NCBI GenBank assembly: GCA_016871315.1
Contig: VFZE01000033.1
Location: 1 to 64,000 of the forward strand
Source of the DNA: Acidimicrobiia bacterium
GTDB taxonomy: Bacteria > Acidobacteriota > Terriglobia > Bryobacterales > Bryobacteraceae
Direction of reading: 5' to 3'
Length of the DNA: 64,000 nt
The notes beneath the pieces are model-generated. The model did no database searches. It was not told where the DNA came from and was given only the letters and a program-made list of their open reading frames with translations. How positions within the stretch are numbered: the stretch's first letter is position 1; the number at the start of each line of letters is the position of its first letter. A program made the translations under genes and the position numbers. Below, in pieces: positions 37,111 through 45,785 of the stretch.

Positions 37111-38468
37111 TGAACCGGCGTCAATTTCTGAGTGCACTGGCCGCGCATCCACTGGCGCTGCCTTCGACGACGAAGAAGATGGAAGCGAAGGCGGACACGC
37201 TGATCCTGCTGTGGATGGCGGGCGGGATGGCGCAGACGGAAACGTTCGACCCGAAGGCGTACACGCCGTTTGAGGCGAATCTTGATCCGCAGCGGGTGCT
37301 GAGCACGTTTCCGGCGATTGATACGGTGGTGGACAACATCAAGATCTCGGCGGGGCTCCAGAGGATGGCGCGGATCATGGATCGCGCGACGCTGATCCGG
37401 ACGTACCAGGCGGGTGACCTGGGGCACATCCTGCACAGCCGGCATCAGTATCACTGGCACACAGGCTATGCACCGCCGATTTCGGTGGCGGCTCCGCATA
37501 TGGGCTCGTGGATTTCGAAGGCGCTGGGGCCGCGGCATCCGGATGTTCCGGCGTTTATTGATATCGGGCAAGGGCTGGAGATTGGGGCGGAGAGCGATTC
37601 GCTGAAGGCCTTCCACACGGCGGGGTTCCTGGGGAGCGAGCATGGGCCGTTCTTTATTACCGATCCGAGTGATGCGGCATCGGTGGTGAGGCCTCCGGCG
37701 CATTTGAGTAGAGAGCGGTTTCTGAAGCGGCAAGAGCAGTACAGGATGCTGATGGAGGCAAGCGGGTATCCGCAGGAGTCACTGCGGCGGTCGGTGGACA
37801 ATGCGTACCGGCTGCTGAAGTCGCCGGCGGCGAAGGCGCTGGATCTATCGCTCGAGAAGCGCGAGGTGGTGGAGCGGTATGGGGACACGCGGTTCGGGCG
37901 GGGGTGTCTGCTGGCGCGTCGGTTGACGGAGGCGGGGGCGCGGTTTATCGAGGTGACGACGGAGTATATTCCGTTCCGGTTCTGGGACACGCATGAGAAC
38001 GGGCACACGCGGGCGCGGGATATGAAAGCGCTGATTGACGGGCCGGTGTCGCAGCTGGTGCTGGATCTGGAAGAGCGCGGGTTATTGAACCGGACGCTGA
38101 TCGTGATGGCGAGCGAGTTCGGACGGGATATGGTGCAGGAGGGAAAGCCCGAGAAGCCGGTGAAGGACCAGGTGAAGATTCCGGACCGGATCACGGAGCT
38201 GAAGCATTACGGGATGCACCGGCATTTTACCGAGGCGGGATCGGTGCTGCTGATCGGCGGGGGTGCACCGAAGGGGATGCTGTACGGAACGACGGCGGAT
38301 GAACGGCCGTGCAAGGTGGTGGAGAAGCCGGTGCGGATCGAGGAGCTGCACGCGACGATTTATAGGCTGATGGGGATTCCGGCCGATTATGGGCAGCTGA
38401 TCGAGATGCGGCCGTTTTATGTGACGCGGGATGGGAAGGGGCGTGTGGTGGAGGAGATTGGGGGGTGA
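37107..38468 (+). CDS. DUF1501 family exported protein
   Basis: About 453 residues from ATG 37107 (ATGATGA overlapping the previous stop). The start MMNRRQFLSALAAHPLALPS suggests a twin-arginine-type export signal. The family is sulfatase-like in fold: TLILLWMAGGMAQTETFDPK, then GRGCLLARRLTEAGARFIEV, FWDTHENGHT, LIVMASEFGRD, and MHRHFTEAGSVLLIGGGAPK. It is the standard partner of DUF1549/DUF1553 proteins; together they may handle an extracellular polymer, but this is not proven. Confidence 0.88.
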   Translation: MMNRRQFLSALAAHPLALPSTTKKMEAKADTLILLWMAGGMAQTETFDPKAYTPFEANLDPQRVLSTFPAIDTVVDNIKISAGLQRMARIMDRATLIRTYQAGDLGHILHSRHQYHWHTGYAPPISVAAPHMGSWISKALGPRHPDVPAFIDIGQGLEIGAESDSLKAFHTAGFLGSEHGPFFITDPSDAASVVRPPAHLSRERFLKRQEQYRMLMEASGYPQESLRRSVDNAYRLLKSPAAKALDLSLEKREVVERYGDTRFGRGCLLARRLTEAGARFIEVTTEYIPFRFWDTHENGHTRARDMKALIDGPVSQLVLDLEERGLLNRTLIVMASEFGRDMVQEGKPEKPVKDQVKIPDRITELKHYGMHRHFTEAGSVLLIGGGAPKGMLYGTTADERPCKVVEKPVRIEELHATIYRLMGIPADYGQLIEMRPFYVTRDGKGRVVEEIGG

Positions 38469-38470
38469 GT

Positions 38471-38498
38471 GGGGGAATCTACTGGGGGGAATCTACTG
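38471..38498. repeat. Exact tandem repeat, two 14-base units
   Basis: GGGGGAATCTACTG occurs twice back to back (38471-38484 and 38485-38498) just behind the DUF1501 stop. It is followed at once by a 12-bp inverted repeat. Confidence 0.85.
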
Positions 38499-38500
38499 TT

Positions 38501-38531
38501 GAGAATTCTAAAGTTGTAGTTTAGAATTCTC
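38501..38531. repeat. Perfect 12-bp inverted repeat, A+T-rich
   Basis: GAGAATTCTAAA and TTTAGAATTCTC flank a 7-base spacer. There is no T-run, so a classical terminator is unlikely. Its A+T-rich composition differs from the surroundings. Operator, mobile-element end or hairpin; undecided. Confidence 0.75.
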
Positions 38532-38638
38532 ACGGCGCAGAACTGCCCGGCGGGGACTTTGAGAACGAATGGGGGCGTTGACCGCTCCGTGACCGTCGCC
38601 GCAGGCCTGGCGGTGGCACGCCAGCGTATACTTAAGAG

Positions 38639-38953
38639 GTGGAACAATCCAAACGGGTGGTCAAGACCGCCGGCACATGCGGCGGCAAAGCCCGAATTGC
38701 CGGCCACCGTGTCCGGGTACTCGATATCGTCGTGTGGCACGAGCACCAAGGAATGACCCCGGATGAAATCGTAACGGAAGTGCCCTCCCTTACATTAGCT
38801 GATGTCCACGCAGCACTGGCCTATTACTTTGATCACATGGATGAAATCCGCGAGGAATTGCGGACGGAGCGTGCGATCGTGGAGGAGTTTCGGCGTAAGA
38901 ACCCCTCGCGGGTGGAGTCCAAACTGCGCCAGGAGAACGTGGGGTCTCCATAG
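38639..38953 (+). CDS. DUF433 family small protein (antitoxin-like)
   Basis: A 104-residue protein from a GTG at 38639. The DUF433 helix-turn-helix region is clear: TCGGKARIAGHRVRVLDIVV, WHEHQGMTPDEIVTEVPSLT, LADVHAALAYYFDHMDEI. DUF433 proteins are often antitoxins paired with a DUF5615 or PIN-like toxin gene directly downstream. Here none follows; instead a broken dehydrogenase lies on the opposite strand. It may be an orphan antitoxin or regulator. Confidence 0.8.
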   Translation: MEQSKRVVKTAGTCGGKARIAGHRVRVLDIVVWHEHQGMTPDEIVTEVPSLTLADVHAALAYYFDHMDEIREELRTERAIVEEFRRKNPSRVESKLRQENVGSP

Positions 38954-38974
38954 CGGGATTTGAGAATCCGATTT

Positions 38975-39689
38975 CATCTGGATCAATGGCGCGGAGGAAC
39001 TTTCTGCCGGGCTCGCCGGTTGGTCGAGTGGTTCCGCCGTAGAAGGATTTGCCGGGCTCCCACTGGGCGGGCACCTTTCTGAAGATGTTGCATTTTTCCA
39101 GGGCCATGACGTAAAAGAGGCCGGTTGCGGGATGGAAGGCGGTGGACATCCAGTTGGTGGCGCCTTCGACAGCGGGGCAGGCGGTGACGCCTTCAGGCGT
39201 TGGAATCGATTCGGGCTTCACCAGGGGACGGCCCTTGGAGTCGAGCCCGGAGGCCCAGGTGAGCTTCTCGACGAACGGCTTGCCCAGCAGGAATTCTCCG
39301 GTGATGCGGTCGAGCACGTAGAAGAAGCCGTTGCGATTGGCTTGCACGAGCAGCTTACGGGGGCGGCCTTGGAAGTTCGCGTCCACGAGCATCGGGGTTT
39401 GCTGCGCGTCCCAATCATGAAGGTCGTGAGGGGTGAACTGGAAATACCAGCGGAGCTTGCCGGTTTGCGGTTCGACGGCGACGACGGAATCGGAATAGAG
39501 GTTGTCGCCGAGGCGCTGGTCGCCGTTGTAGTCGGGGCAGGGATTGCCGGCTCCGCGCTCGCCGCCTTCGCCGCCGGCTCCGTGGCATGCGGCACAGCGG
39601 ATATCGTAGACTCTTCTGCCGGGCAGCTCCTGAGCAAGGACCACGGAGGCGAGGATGACGAAGGGGAAGATCTGCGTGTGGATGGTCAT
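38975..39689 (-). pseudogene. PQQ-dependent dehydrogenase (quinoprotein) remnant
   Basis: The ATG at 39689 starts a signal peptide (MTIHTQIFPFVILASVVLAQ) and a cytochrome c motif (YDIRCAACHGAGGEGGERG). The frame then continues directly into the second half of a quinoprotein: GNPCPDYNGDQRLGDNLYSD, LRWYFQFTPHDLHDWDAQQT, RNGFFYVLDRITGEFLLGKP, and ATNWMSTAFHPATGLFYVMA. A few hundred residues of propeller expected between these are missing. The C-terminus is also lost: homology stops near KFLRAIDPDE, beside the DUF433 gene, and the frame runs on antisense through it. Certainly a decayed gene. It overlaps the fucosidase end by 4 bases, so it was the downstream cistron. Confidence 0.82.
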
Positions 39690-41278
39690 GGCGTGGTACG
39701 GAACTCCAGTTCGCGGCCGTAGGTGGTGATGAGTGGGTGGCGGACGCGGGCGCGGAATTGGTAGGGGCGGTTGGGGGTGAGGCCGGTGAGGCGGTAGGAG
39801 AAATCGCCGGTAGCTTTTTGGGGGGCGCCGGGGAGGTCGAGCCAGGGTTCGGTTTTTTCCGACAGGTCGGTGCCGCCCTTCTTTTCGCGGTATTGGAAGC
39901 CGACTTCGACTTGGGGGACGTTGCCCATGTTGGCGAGCTGGCCGCGGAGGATGGCCGTGCGGCCGTCCCAAACGGCTCTGCTGGTTGCGACAGCGGGCGG
40001 TGCGAGGCCGGGTTCGGTGTTGGTGATTTTGAGGACCAGGGGGTTGGGCCAGAGGCGGTTGGTGTAGAGGCGCTGGGCGCGGTAGGCGGTGATGTGGAGG
40101 CCGCTCGCGTCCTGCTTCCAGGTGGTGCGGGGGTTTACTTCGGGGCGGTATTCGACGACGGTGTCGCTTTGGCCGAGGACGGAGATTTGGGTGCGCCCGG
40201 TGGCGCGGACGGATTTGAGGGTGATGGTCTTGGGCTCGCCGAGTTTCCAGGGATCGATCTTGGTAAGGAAGGCGTAGACGGTCTTATCGCTCTTGTGGCG
40301 GGTGAACCAGATGTGGTTTTCATTGGTGATAATCCAGGGGCGGACGTTCTTGATGGCTTCGACGTTGACGAAGTTCCAGAGAGCGATTTCGCGGAGGCGG
40401 CTTTCCTGCTCGATGGGGATTTCGCCATCGGGCTTGGGGCCGATGTTGAGCAGCAGCGTGCCGCCCTTGGCGCGGGACTCGATGATGATCTCGATCAGCT
40501 GGGTCCCGCTTTTGTAGGTTTCGTTGGTGGGCTTCCAGGGCCATTCGGTTCCCATAGTGAGGTTGGCTTCCCAGGCGCCGGGGAGGGGGACGCCGGGGAG
40601 GTACTGCTCGGGAGTTTCCATGACGCCGCGGGTGATGACGAGATTGGGCTGAAGCTGCCAGGCGTAATCGGTAAGTTGCTCGGCGGGACCGTCGAAGAAA
40701 AAGTAATCGATCTTGCCGTAGGCGGTGAGGAGTTCATGGAGCTGCCGCTTGGTGTATTCCATGAAGGAGGGAATCTCTTGCGGGTAGACACCCTTGACGT
40801 GGCGGTTGATGGGGATCTTGTTCTGATGGAGCCACCAGAAGTCATCGGGGGAGAAGTAGATTCCGATGGCGAGGCCTTCGTTGCGGAAGGCGTCGATGAG
40901 CTCGCGCATGAGGTCCTTACCGTAAGGGGTGTGGCCGACGCTGAAGGTGGTGGTCGAGGTCTTCCACATGCAGAAGCCGGCGTGGTGCTTGGCGGTGAAC
41001 ATGACGTACTCGAAGCCTGAGAGCTTGGCGAGTTTGGCCCACTTGTCGGGCTGGAAACGGTCAGGGTTAAAGTGCGAGGGGAGGAGGCGGAAGAAGCGGT
41101 CGGTGTAGTCGGGGGAAGCGCCGACCAGGGAGTGGGAGATGACGCCGCCGAGGGGGGCGTCTACGGACCAGTGGATGAAGAGGCCGAGGCCGCGGTCGCG
41201 GAAGAGTTCGACGGCATCGGGCGGGTTGCGGTTTTGGGCGGAGAGGAGGAGGGGGAGAAGGAGGAGGAGGTGTTTCAT
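39686..41278 (-). CDS. Secreted alpha-L-fucosidase, GH29 family
   Basis: A 530-residue enzyme with a signal peptide (MKHLLLLLPLLLSAQ). GH29 motifs: GLFIHWSVDAPLGG, FTAKHHAGFCMWKTSTT, YFSPDDFWW and the nucleophile Asp196 in DYFFFDGP. GGTLLLNIGPKPDGEIP is the usual family block. The last about 100 residues look like a beta-sandwich or FN3-like domain (GDFSYRLTGLTPNRPYQFRA). It should release alpha-linked fucose from glycans outside the cytoplasm. The quinoprotein remnant overlaps its stop. Confidence 0.93.
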   Translation of the reverse strand: MKHLLLLLPLLLSAQNRNPPDAVELFRDRGLGLFIHWSVDAPLGGVISHSLVGASPDYTDRFFRLLPSHFNPDRFQPDKWAKLAKLSGFEYVMFTAKHHAGFCMWKTSTTTFSVGHTPYGKDLMRELIDAFRNEGLAIGIYFSPDDFWWLHQNKIPINRHVKGVYPQEIPSFMEYTKRQLHELLTAYGKIDYFFFDGPAEQLTDYAWQLQPNLVITRGVMETPEQYLPGVPLPGAWEANLTMGTEWPWKPTNETYKSGTQLIEIIIESRAKGGTLLLNIGPKPDGEIPIEQESRLREIALWNFVNVEAIKNVRPWIITNENHIWFTRHKSDKTVYAFLTKIDPWKLGEPKTITLKSVRATGRTQISVLGQSDTVVEYRPEVNPRTTWKQDASGLHITAYRAQRLYTNRLWPNPLVLKITNTEPGLAPPAVATSRAVWDGRTAILRGQLANMGNVPQVEVGFQYREKKGGTDLSEKTEPWLDLPGAPQKATGDFSYRLTGLTPNRPYQFRARVRHPLITTYGRELEFRTTP

Positions 41279-41311
41279 GGGCGGAGTTTCAGGATACAGC
41301 TGGGGGAGGGC

Positions 41312-41344
41312 GAGGCTGAAGCCTCGCGCGGGCTGAAGGCCCGC
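41312..41344. repeat. Pair of adjacent short hairpins (REP-like)
   Basis: GAGGC-TGAA-GCCTC (41312-41325) and GCGGGC-TGAAG-GCCCGC (41328-41344) stand next to each other in the gap between RidA and fucosidase genes. Two stems with the same TGAA core suggest a dispersed palindromic repeat. Other copies were not found in this window. Confidence 0.6.
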
Positions 41345-41360
41345 CCCACACTTCAGCGGT

Positions 41361-41741
41361 TCAGGGTTTGTAGGCGATGCAGTCGATTTCGACTTTCATT
41401 TCCTTGACGGCGAATTTGGCTTCGACGGTGGTGCGGGCGGGTTTGTGAGCGCCGAAGAATTCCGAGTAGACCTCGTTCATGGCGGCGAAGTCGCCGCCGT
41501 CTGAGAGGAAGACGCTGCACTTGACGACGTCGGCCATGGAGGCTCCGCAGCCTTGGAGAATCCGCCTGATGTTTTCAAGCACGATGCGGGTCTCGTGCTT
41601 GATGTCGCCGAAGGAGAACTGGTTGGAGACAGGGTCAATGGGACCCTGGCCGGCGACGAACAGGAAGCCGCCGGCGCGGACGGCGGGTGAGTAGGGACCC
41701 CGCGGAGTGGGGATCCCTGTGGGCGTGATGCGCTCGATCAT
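41361..41741 (-). CDS. RidA family protein (Rid/YjgF/UK114)
   Basis: A 126-residue RidA-type protein: GPYSPAVRAGGFLFVAGQGP near the start and PARTTVEAKF with the Arg that binds substrate in imine deaminases. It ends MKVEIDCIAYKP. RidA removes reactive enamine/imine intermediates; some paralogues have other roles, so the exact substrate is open. It starts 3 bases after the stop of the NYN gene on the same strand and is probably co-transcribed. Confidence 0.93.
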   Translation of the reverse strand: MIERITPTGIPTPRGPYSPAVRAGGFLFVAGQGPIDPVSNQFSFGDIKHETRIVLENIRRILQGCGASMADVVKCSVFLSDGGDFAAMNEVYSEFFGAHKPARTTVEAKFAVKEMKVEIDCIAYKP

Positions 41742-41744
41742 GGG

Positions 41745-43031
41745 CTAGTTTTTCCTCTTTCTCGATTTGCGTGGGGAAGGGGCCTTGTTGCCGTCGGCGT
41801 CGCCCTTGGGGCGGCGCTTACGGCCGCCAGCTCCGCCTCGTGCCGGTGGGGGGACGGGCTTGGGGTCTGGCTCAAGGAAGCTGGGCTGACCGGCGACGAT
41901 AGGTTGTTTTTCGTCGTAAGGGTGAACTTGCTCGACCTCTTCCTTGATGGGAGCGGCGGGCGGATAGAATTCGGCGCCGAGGTGGACAACGAGGCCGCGC
42001 TCTTCATCGGGTTCGACGCGAACGACGGTGCGGTCCTGGGCGAAGTTGAGGAGTTCGGCGAATTGCTGGAAGCCGTAGTTTTTCCACTCGAGGTGCGGCG
42101 CTTCTTCGGTGACCCAGGTTTGCAGGTCTTCGGCGGTGGCGCCTTCTTCCATGTCGAGGCGGTGGGTTTCGAGGACGTCGCGAAGCGGGGCGAGGGCATC
42201 TTCGGGCCGGAGCTGCGGCTTGTCGGAGCGGATGGAAGTTCCCTTGCGCTCAATGATGTAGCGGCCGCCGGAGCCGCTGACGTTGATGTAGTCGTTCTTT
42301 TTGAGATTCTCGACGAAGGCGGAGAAGCTGTTTGCGCCGTATGCCTTCTCATTGAAGGAGGGCATCAGCTGGAGCATGGTGGACTTGAGCAGGCCGAGCT
42401 GCGGCTGGACGGCGCGGCGCTCGAGGACTTCGAGAGCGCGCTCGACGAGGGGAACGGCTTGGGCGAGATCGAGGGGCGCCGGCTTCTGGCGCGGCGGCTT
42501 GGGCTCCTTGCCGTCGGGCTTGGATTGCTGGCGTTCGGACTGGCGCGGTTCGCGCAGCGGCAGATCGTCGACCAGTGATTCATAGCTGATGAACTCGTGG
42601 CAGTTCTGCTGGAGGATGGTGGAGGTGAAGGCCTTGCCGCCAACGATGAAGACGGTCTTGCCGTATTCCTTGAGCTTGTTGACGAGGGGGATGAAGTCGC
42701 TATCGCCGCTGACGATGGCGAAGGCTTGCACGTGATTGTGTGTGAAAGCCATCTCGAGAGCGTCGAGAGCGAGGTTGATGTCGGCGCCATTCTTGTCCCC
42801 GCGCGGGGAAGGAATGCGCTGGACCATCTGGACAGCGTTTTCGGCCATGTGCCTGGTGGCGGCTTCCATGCGGCTCCAGTTGGCATAGGCGACTTTGGCG
42901 ACGATGACGCCGCGTTCCTTGAGAGCATCCAGCACCGCGGAGACGCGAAAGTCGCGGCGGAGCGTGGATTTGACGCCGATTTCGATATTGTCGTAGTCGA
43001 CAAAAACGGCGATGTTTAACTTGTCTTGCAT
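41745..43031 (-). CDS. NYN-domain (LabA/PIN-like) protein with OST-HTH/LOTUS-like modules
   Basis: A 428-residue protein. The N-terminal 165 residues form an NYN ribonuclease-type domain: NIAVFVDYDNIEIGVKSTLR, KNGADINLALDALEMAFTHN and AFAIVSGDSDFIPLVNKLKE, retaining the acidic residues of the active site. Two later segments look like OST-HTH (LOTUS) RNA-binding modules: about residues 190-260 (LLKSTMLQLMPSFNEKAYGA) and about 280-350 (LEWKNYGFQQFAELLNFAQD). The tail is basic (GGRKRRPKGD, SRKRKN), consistent with RNA binding. Probable RNA nuclease or RNA-binding regulator; the target is unknown. Confidence 0.85.
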   Translation of the reverse strand: MQDKLNIAVFVDYDNIEIGVKSTLRRDFRVSAVLDALKERGVIVAKVAYANWSRMEAATRHMAENAVQMVQRIPSPRGDKNGADINLALDALEMAFTHNHVQAFAIVSGDSDFIPLVNKLKEYGKTVFIVGGKAFTSTILQQNCHEFISYESLVDDLPLREPRQSERQQSKPDGKEPKPPRQKPAPLDLAQAVPLVERALEVLERRAVQPQLGLLKSTMLQLMPSFNEKAYGANSFSAFVENLKKNDYINVSGSGGRYIIERKGTSIRSDKPQLRPEDALAPLRDVLETHRLDMEEGATAEDLQTWVTEEAPHLEWKNYGFQQFAELLNFAQDRTVVRVEPDEERGLVVHLGAEFYPPAAPIKEEVEQVHPYDEKQPIVAGQPSFLEPDPKPVPPPARGGAGGRKRRPKGDADGNKAPSPRKSRKRKN

Positions 43032-43079
43032 TTCTGTTTCTTCTTTTCGATATGGAATAACTTGGGAGAGGGACCGGAG

Positions 43080-43481
43080 CTAAGCGGCTTGCGCGGCCGA
43101 GTTCCGGACGAACTCCACGATTTCTTCAAGCGAGGCCCCCGGCTGAAAAACAGCCGCCACTCCCTTCTTTTTGAGCTGCTCCGCATCTTCGTCGGGAATG
43201 ATACCGCCGACGACAACCTTGACGCCGATCATGCCGTTTTCCGCGAGCAGGTCCAGGACTCGGGGGACAATCGCGTTGTGCGCGCCGGACAGGATGGAGA
43301 GTCCGATCACACGGACATCCTCCTGCAAAGCGGCGTCGACGATCATCTCGGGAGTCTGGCGCAGGCCGGTATAGATAACTTCCATGCCGGCATCCCGCAA
43401 AGCACGGGCGATGACTTTGGCGCCACGATCGTGTCCGTCCAACCCCGGCTTGGCTACCAGGACGCGAATCGGTTTATTCAA
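43080..43481 (-). CDS. B12-binding subunit of acyl-CoA mutase (methylmalonyl-CoA mutase type)
   Basis: A 133-residue cobalamin-binding protein. The base-off/His-on motif D15-x-H17-x-x-G20 is in [12 protein letters not shown], His17 being the lower cobalt ligand. The Rossmann pattern [20 protein letters not shown] and [20 protein letters not shown] follows. It is the small subunit of the mutase encoded just upstream in the same direction, with 53 bases between. Confidence 0.92.
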   Translation of the reverse strand: MNKPIRVLVAKPGLDGHDRGAKVIARALRDAGMEVIYTGLRQTPEMIVDAALQEDVRVIGLSILSGAHNAIVPRVLDLLAENGMIGVKVVVGGIIPDEDAEQLKKKGVAAVFQPGASLEEIVEFVRNSAAQAA

Positions 43482-43534
43482 TCGATCCGTCCTCCCGGGA
43501 GTCGTATCGGAGGCAGCTCACTCGTACATACATA

Positions 43535-45115
43535 TTATAGAACGGATTTCTCCTGCCATAGGCCGAAGACACCGCGCAAGGTGTCGGAGATCTCGCCGAC
43601 GGTGGCATAGGAACGGACGGCGTCGCAGATGAAGGGCATGGTGTTTTGCGTGCCGGAGGCGGCTTGGCGGAGCGCTTCCAGGCTGCGCTGAAGGCGCGCG
43701 TTGTCGCGGCGGGCGCGCAGGGCTGCGAGTTTTTCAAACTGGGCGTGGCCGGCGGCTTCGTCGATTTGCAGCAACTCGATCGGCTGGCTCTCGGCAGCTT
43801 GAAAAGAGGTGACGCCGACGATCGTGGCCTGGCCATCTTCCAAAGCGCGCTGGAAGCGGTAGCTGGCATCGGCGATTTCCTGCTGCGGGAAGCCGCGCTC
43901 AATGGCGGGGATCATGCCGCCCATCTCGTCGATCTGGCGGATGTAGTCCAAGGCGGCTTCTTCCATCTGATGAGTGAGGGATTCGAGATAGTAACTGCCG
44001 CCGAGGGGGTCGGGAACGGCGGCGACGCCGCTTTCGTGGGCGATGATCTGCTGGGTGCGGAGCGCGATGGTGACGGCATGTTCGCTGGGCAGGGCGTAGG
44101 CTTCATCGAGCGAATTGGTGTGAAGCGACTGGCAACCGCCGAGCACCGCGGCGAGGGCCTGGAGCGTGGTGCGCATGACGTTGTTGTAGGGCTGCTGCCA
44201 GGTGAGAGAGCAGCCGGCCGTCTGGGCATGGAAGCGGAGTTTCCAGCTGCGTTCTTCTTTAGCGCCGTAGCGGTCGCGCATGATGCGGGCCCAGAGGCGG
44301 CGTGCGGCGCGGAACTTGGCGATCTCTTCAAAGAAATCGTTGTGGGAGTTCAAGAAGAAGCTGAGGCGGGGTGCGAAGCTGTCGACAGGGAGACCGCGCT
44401 GGAGAACGCAGTCGACATATTCGATGCCGTCGCGGAGGGTGAAGGCGAGTTCCTGGACGGCGGTGGAGCCGGCCTCGCGAATGTGATAGCCGCTGATGGA
44501 GACGGGGTTGAAGCGGGGGACTTGCTCTGCAGCGAAGACGATGGAGTCAGTGACGAGGCGCATGGAAGGACGGGGCGGGAAGATGAATTCCTTTTGCGCG
44601 ATGTATTCCTTGAGGATGTCGTTTTGGAGGGTGCCGTTGAGGGTTTGCCAGGAGACGCCCTGGCGCTCGGCGACCACCAGATACATGGCCCAGAGGATGG
44701 AGGCGGGCGAGTTGATGGTCATCGAGACGCTGACCTTGTCGAGCGGGATGCCGTCAAACAGCGTCTCCATATCTTCGAGCGAGCAGATGGAGACGCCGCA
44801 CTTGCCGACTTCGCCGAGCGAGGAGGCGTGATCGGCGTCGAAGCCCATGAGAGTGGGCAGGTCGAAGGCGACGGAGAGGCCGGTCTGGCCTTGTTCGAGC
44901 AGGTAGCGGTAGCGCTGGTTGGTCTGTTCCGGGGTGGCGAAGCCGGAGAACTGGCGCATGGTCCAGAGGCGGCGGCGGTACATTTCTGGATGGATGCCGC
45001 GGGTGTAGGGAAACTGGCCGGGCGGTTCCAGGGGAGCGGGAGGGTCGTCGGGGCCGTAGAAGGGCTTCACGGGCAGTCCGCTGAGTGTGAAGCGATCCTG
45101 CGCCGATTTGACCAT
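43535..45115 (-). CDS. Acyl-CoA mutase large subunit (methylmalonyl-CoA mutase family)
   Basis: A 526-residue catalytic subunit without its own B12 domain. Family text is clear: [80 protein letters not shown], and [20 protein letters not shown]. It catalyses a radical carbon-skeleton rearrangement with adenosylcobalamin, most simply methylmalonyl-CoA to succinyl-CoA. Two-subunit mutases also include isobutyryl- and hydroxyisobutyryl-CoA mutases, so the substrate is not fixed by sequence alone. The divergent adenosyltransferase gene supplies the cofactor. Confidence 0.9.
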   Translation of the reverse strand: MVKSAQDRFTLSGLPVKPFYGPDDPPAPLEPPGQFPYTRGIHPEMYRRRLWTMRQFSGFATPEQTNQRYRYLLEQGQTGLSVAFDLPTLMGFDADHASSLGEVGKCGVSICSLEDMETLFDGIPLDKVSVSMTINSPASILWAMYLVVAERQGVSWQTLNGTLQNDILKEYIAQKEFIFPPRPSMRLVTDSIVFAAEQVPRFNPVSISGYHIREAGSTAVQELAFTLRDGIEYVDCVLQRGLPVDSFAPRLSFFLNSHNDFFEEIAKFRAARRLWARIMRDRYGAKEERSWKLRFHAQTAGCSLTWQQPYNNVMRTTLQALAAVLGGCQSLHTNSLDEAYALPSEHAVTIALRTQQIIAHESGVAAVPDPLGGSYYLESLTHQMEEAALDYIRQIDEMGGMIPAIERGFPQQEIADASYRFQRALEDGQATIVGVTSFQAAESQPIELLQIDEAAGHAQFEKLAALRARRDNARLQRSLEALRQAASGTQNTMPFICDAVRSYATVGEISDTLRGVFGLWQEKSVL

Positions 45116-45156
45116 GCGGTCTTATTGTATCTCCAGCGGAGCCTTACAATTGGGTA
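45116..45156. promoter_or_regulatory. Short divergent promoter region between mutase and PduO
   Basis: Only 41 bases separate the start codons of the mutase (minus) and the adenosyltransferase (plus). Both transcripts probably start in or very near this gap. TTACAAT (45145-45151) is a possible -10 element on the plus strand. No B12 riboswitch could fit here. Confidence 0.4.
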
Positions 45157-45774
45157 ATGAGCGATGAGAAACCTTTCCATGATCCGCATGTTTCCCTGAA
45201 CAGGATCTACACGAAGCGGGGCGATGCGGGCGAGACGAGTCTGGTGGGCGGGCAGAGAGTGTCCAAGGATGCGCTGCGGATTGAGTGCTATGGGACGGTG
45301 GATGAGCTGAATTCGGTGATGGGGCTGGCGGCGGTGTCGGCGGGGGAGCGGGAGGAGCTGGAAGAGTTGGGCAAGATCCTGCTGCGGGTTCAGCATGAGC
45401 TGTTCAATTTGGGATCGAACCTGGCGACGATGCCGGAAGACGTGCATCCGAAGCAGCCGAGAGTGACAGAAGCAGAGGTGTCGCAGCTGGAGCGCGAGAT
45501 GGATGCGATGAACAAAGGATTGGGCGCGTTAAAGTCGTTTGTGTTGCCTGGCGGGTGCCGGTTGAATGCGGAGTTGCATTTGGGACGGACGGTCTGCCGC
45601 CGGGCGGAGCGGCTGGTAGTGGGGCTGGCGCGGCGGGAGGAGGTTCCTGCCGAGGCGGTGCGGTATTTGAACCGGCTCAGTGATGCGCTGTTTGTGTGGA
45701 GCCGGTGGGTAAGCGCCAAACTGAACACAAGTGAAGTGTTATGGGCGCCCAACCAGTCGGCTTCCGGCCAGTAG
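45157..45774 (+). CDS. Cob(I)yrinic acid a,c-diamide adenosyltransferase, PduO type
   Basis: A 205-residue enzyme that converts cob(I)alamin and ATP to adenosylcobalamin. The N-terminal ATP-binding region YTKRGDAGETSLVGGQRVSK is intact, as are the conserved YGTVDELNSVMGLA and FVLPGGCRLNAELHLGRTVC RRAER blocks. Its position opposite the mutase genes fits a cofactor supply role. Confidence 0.94.
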   Translation: MSDEKPFHDPHVSLNRIYTKRGDAGETSLVGGQRVSKDALRIECYGTVDELNSVMGLAAVSAGEREELEELGKILLRVQHELFNLGSNLATMPEDVHPKQPRVTEAEVSQLEREMDAMNKGLGALKSFVLPGGCRLNAELHLGRTVCRRAERLVVGLARREEVPAEAVRYLNRLSDALFVWSRWVSAKLNTSEVLWAPNQSASGQ

Positions 45775-45785
45775 CCGAGCTGTCC

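Noticed and set aside
35251-37152. 633-codon minus-strand frame opposite the DUF1549 gene
   Set aside because: Extremely His/Arg/Pro-rich text; the + strand carries recognisable DUF1549/DUF1553 motifs.
39737-41020. 427-codon + strand frame, Gly/Val/Asp-rich, opposite the fucosidase
   Set aside because: Composition is the antisense mirror of the GH29 gene; no domain seen.
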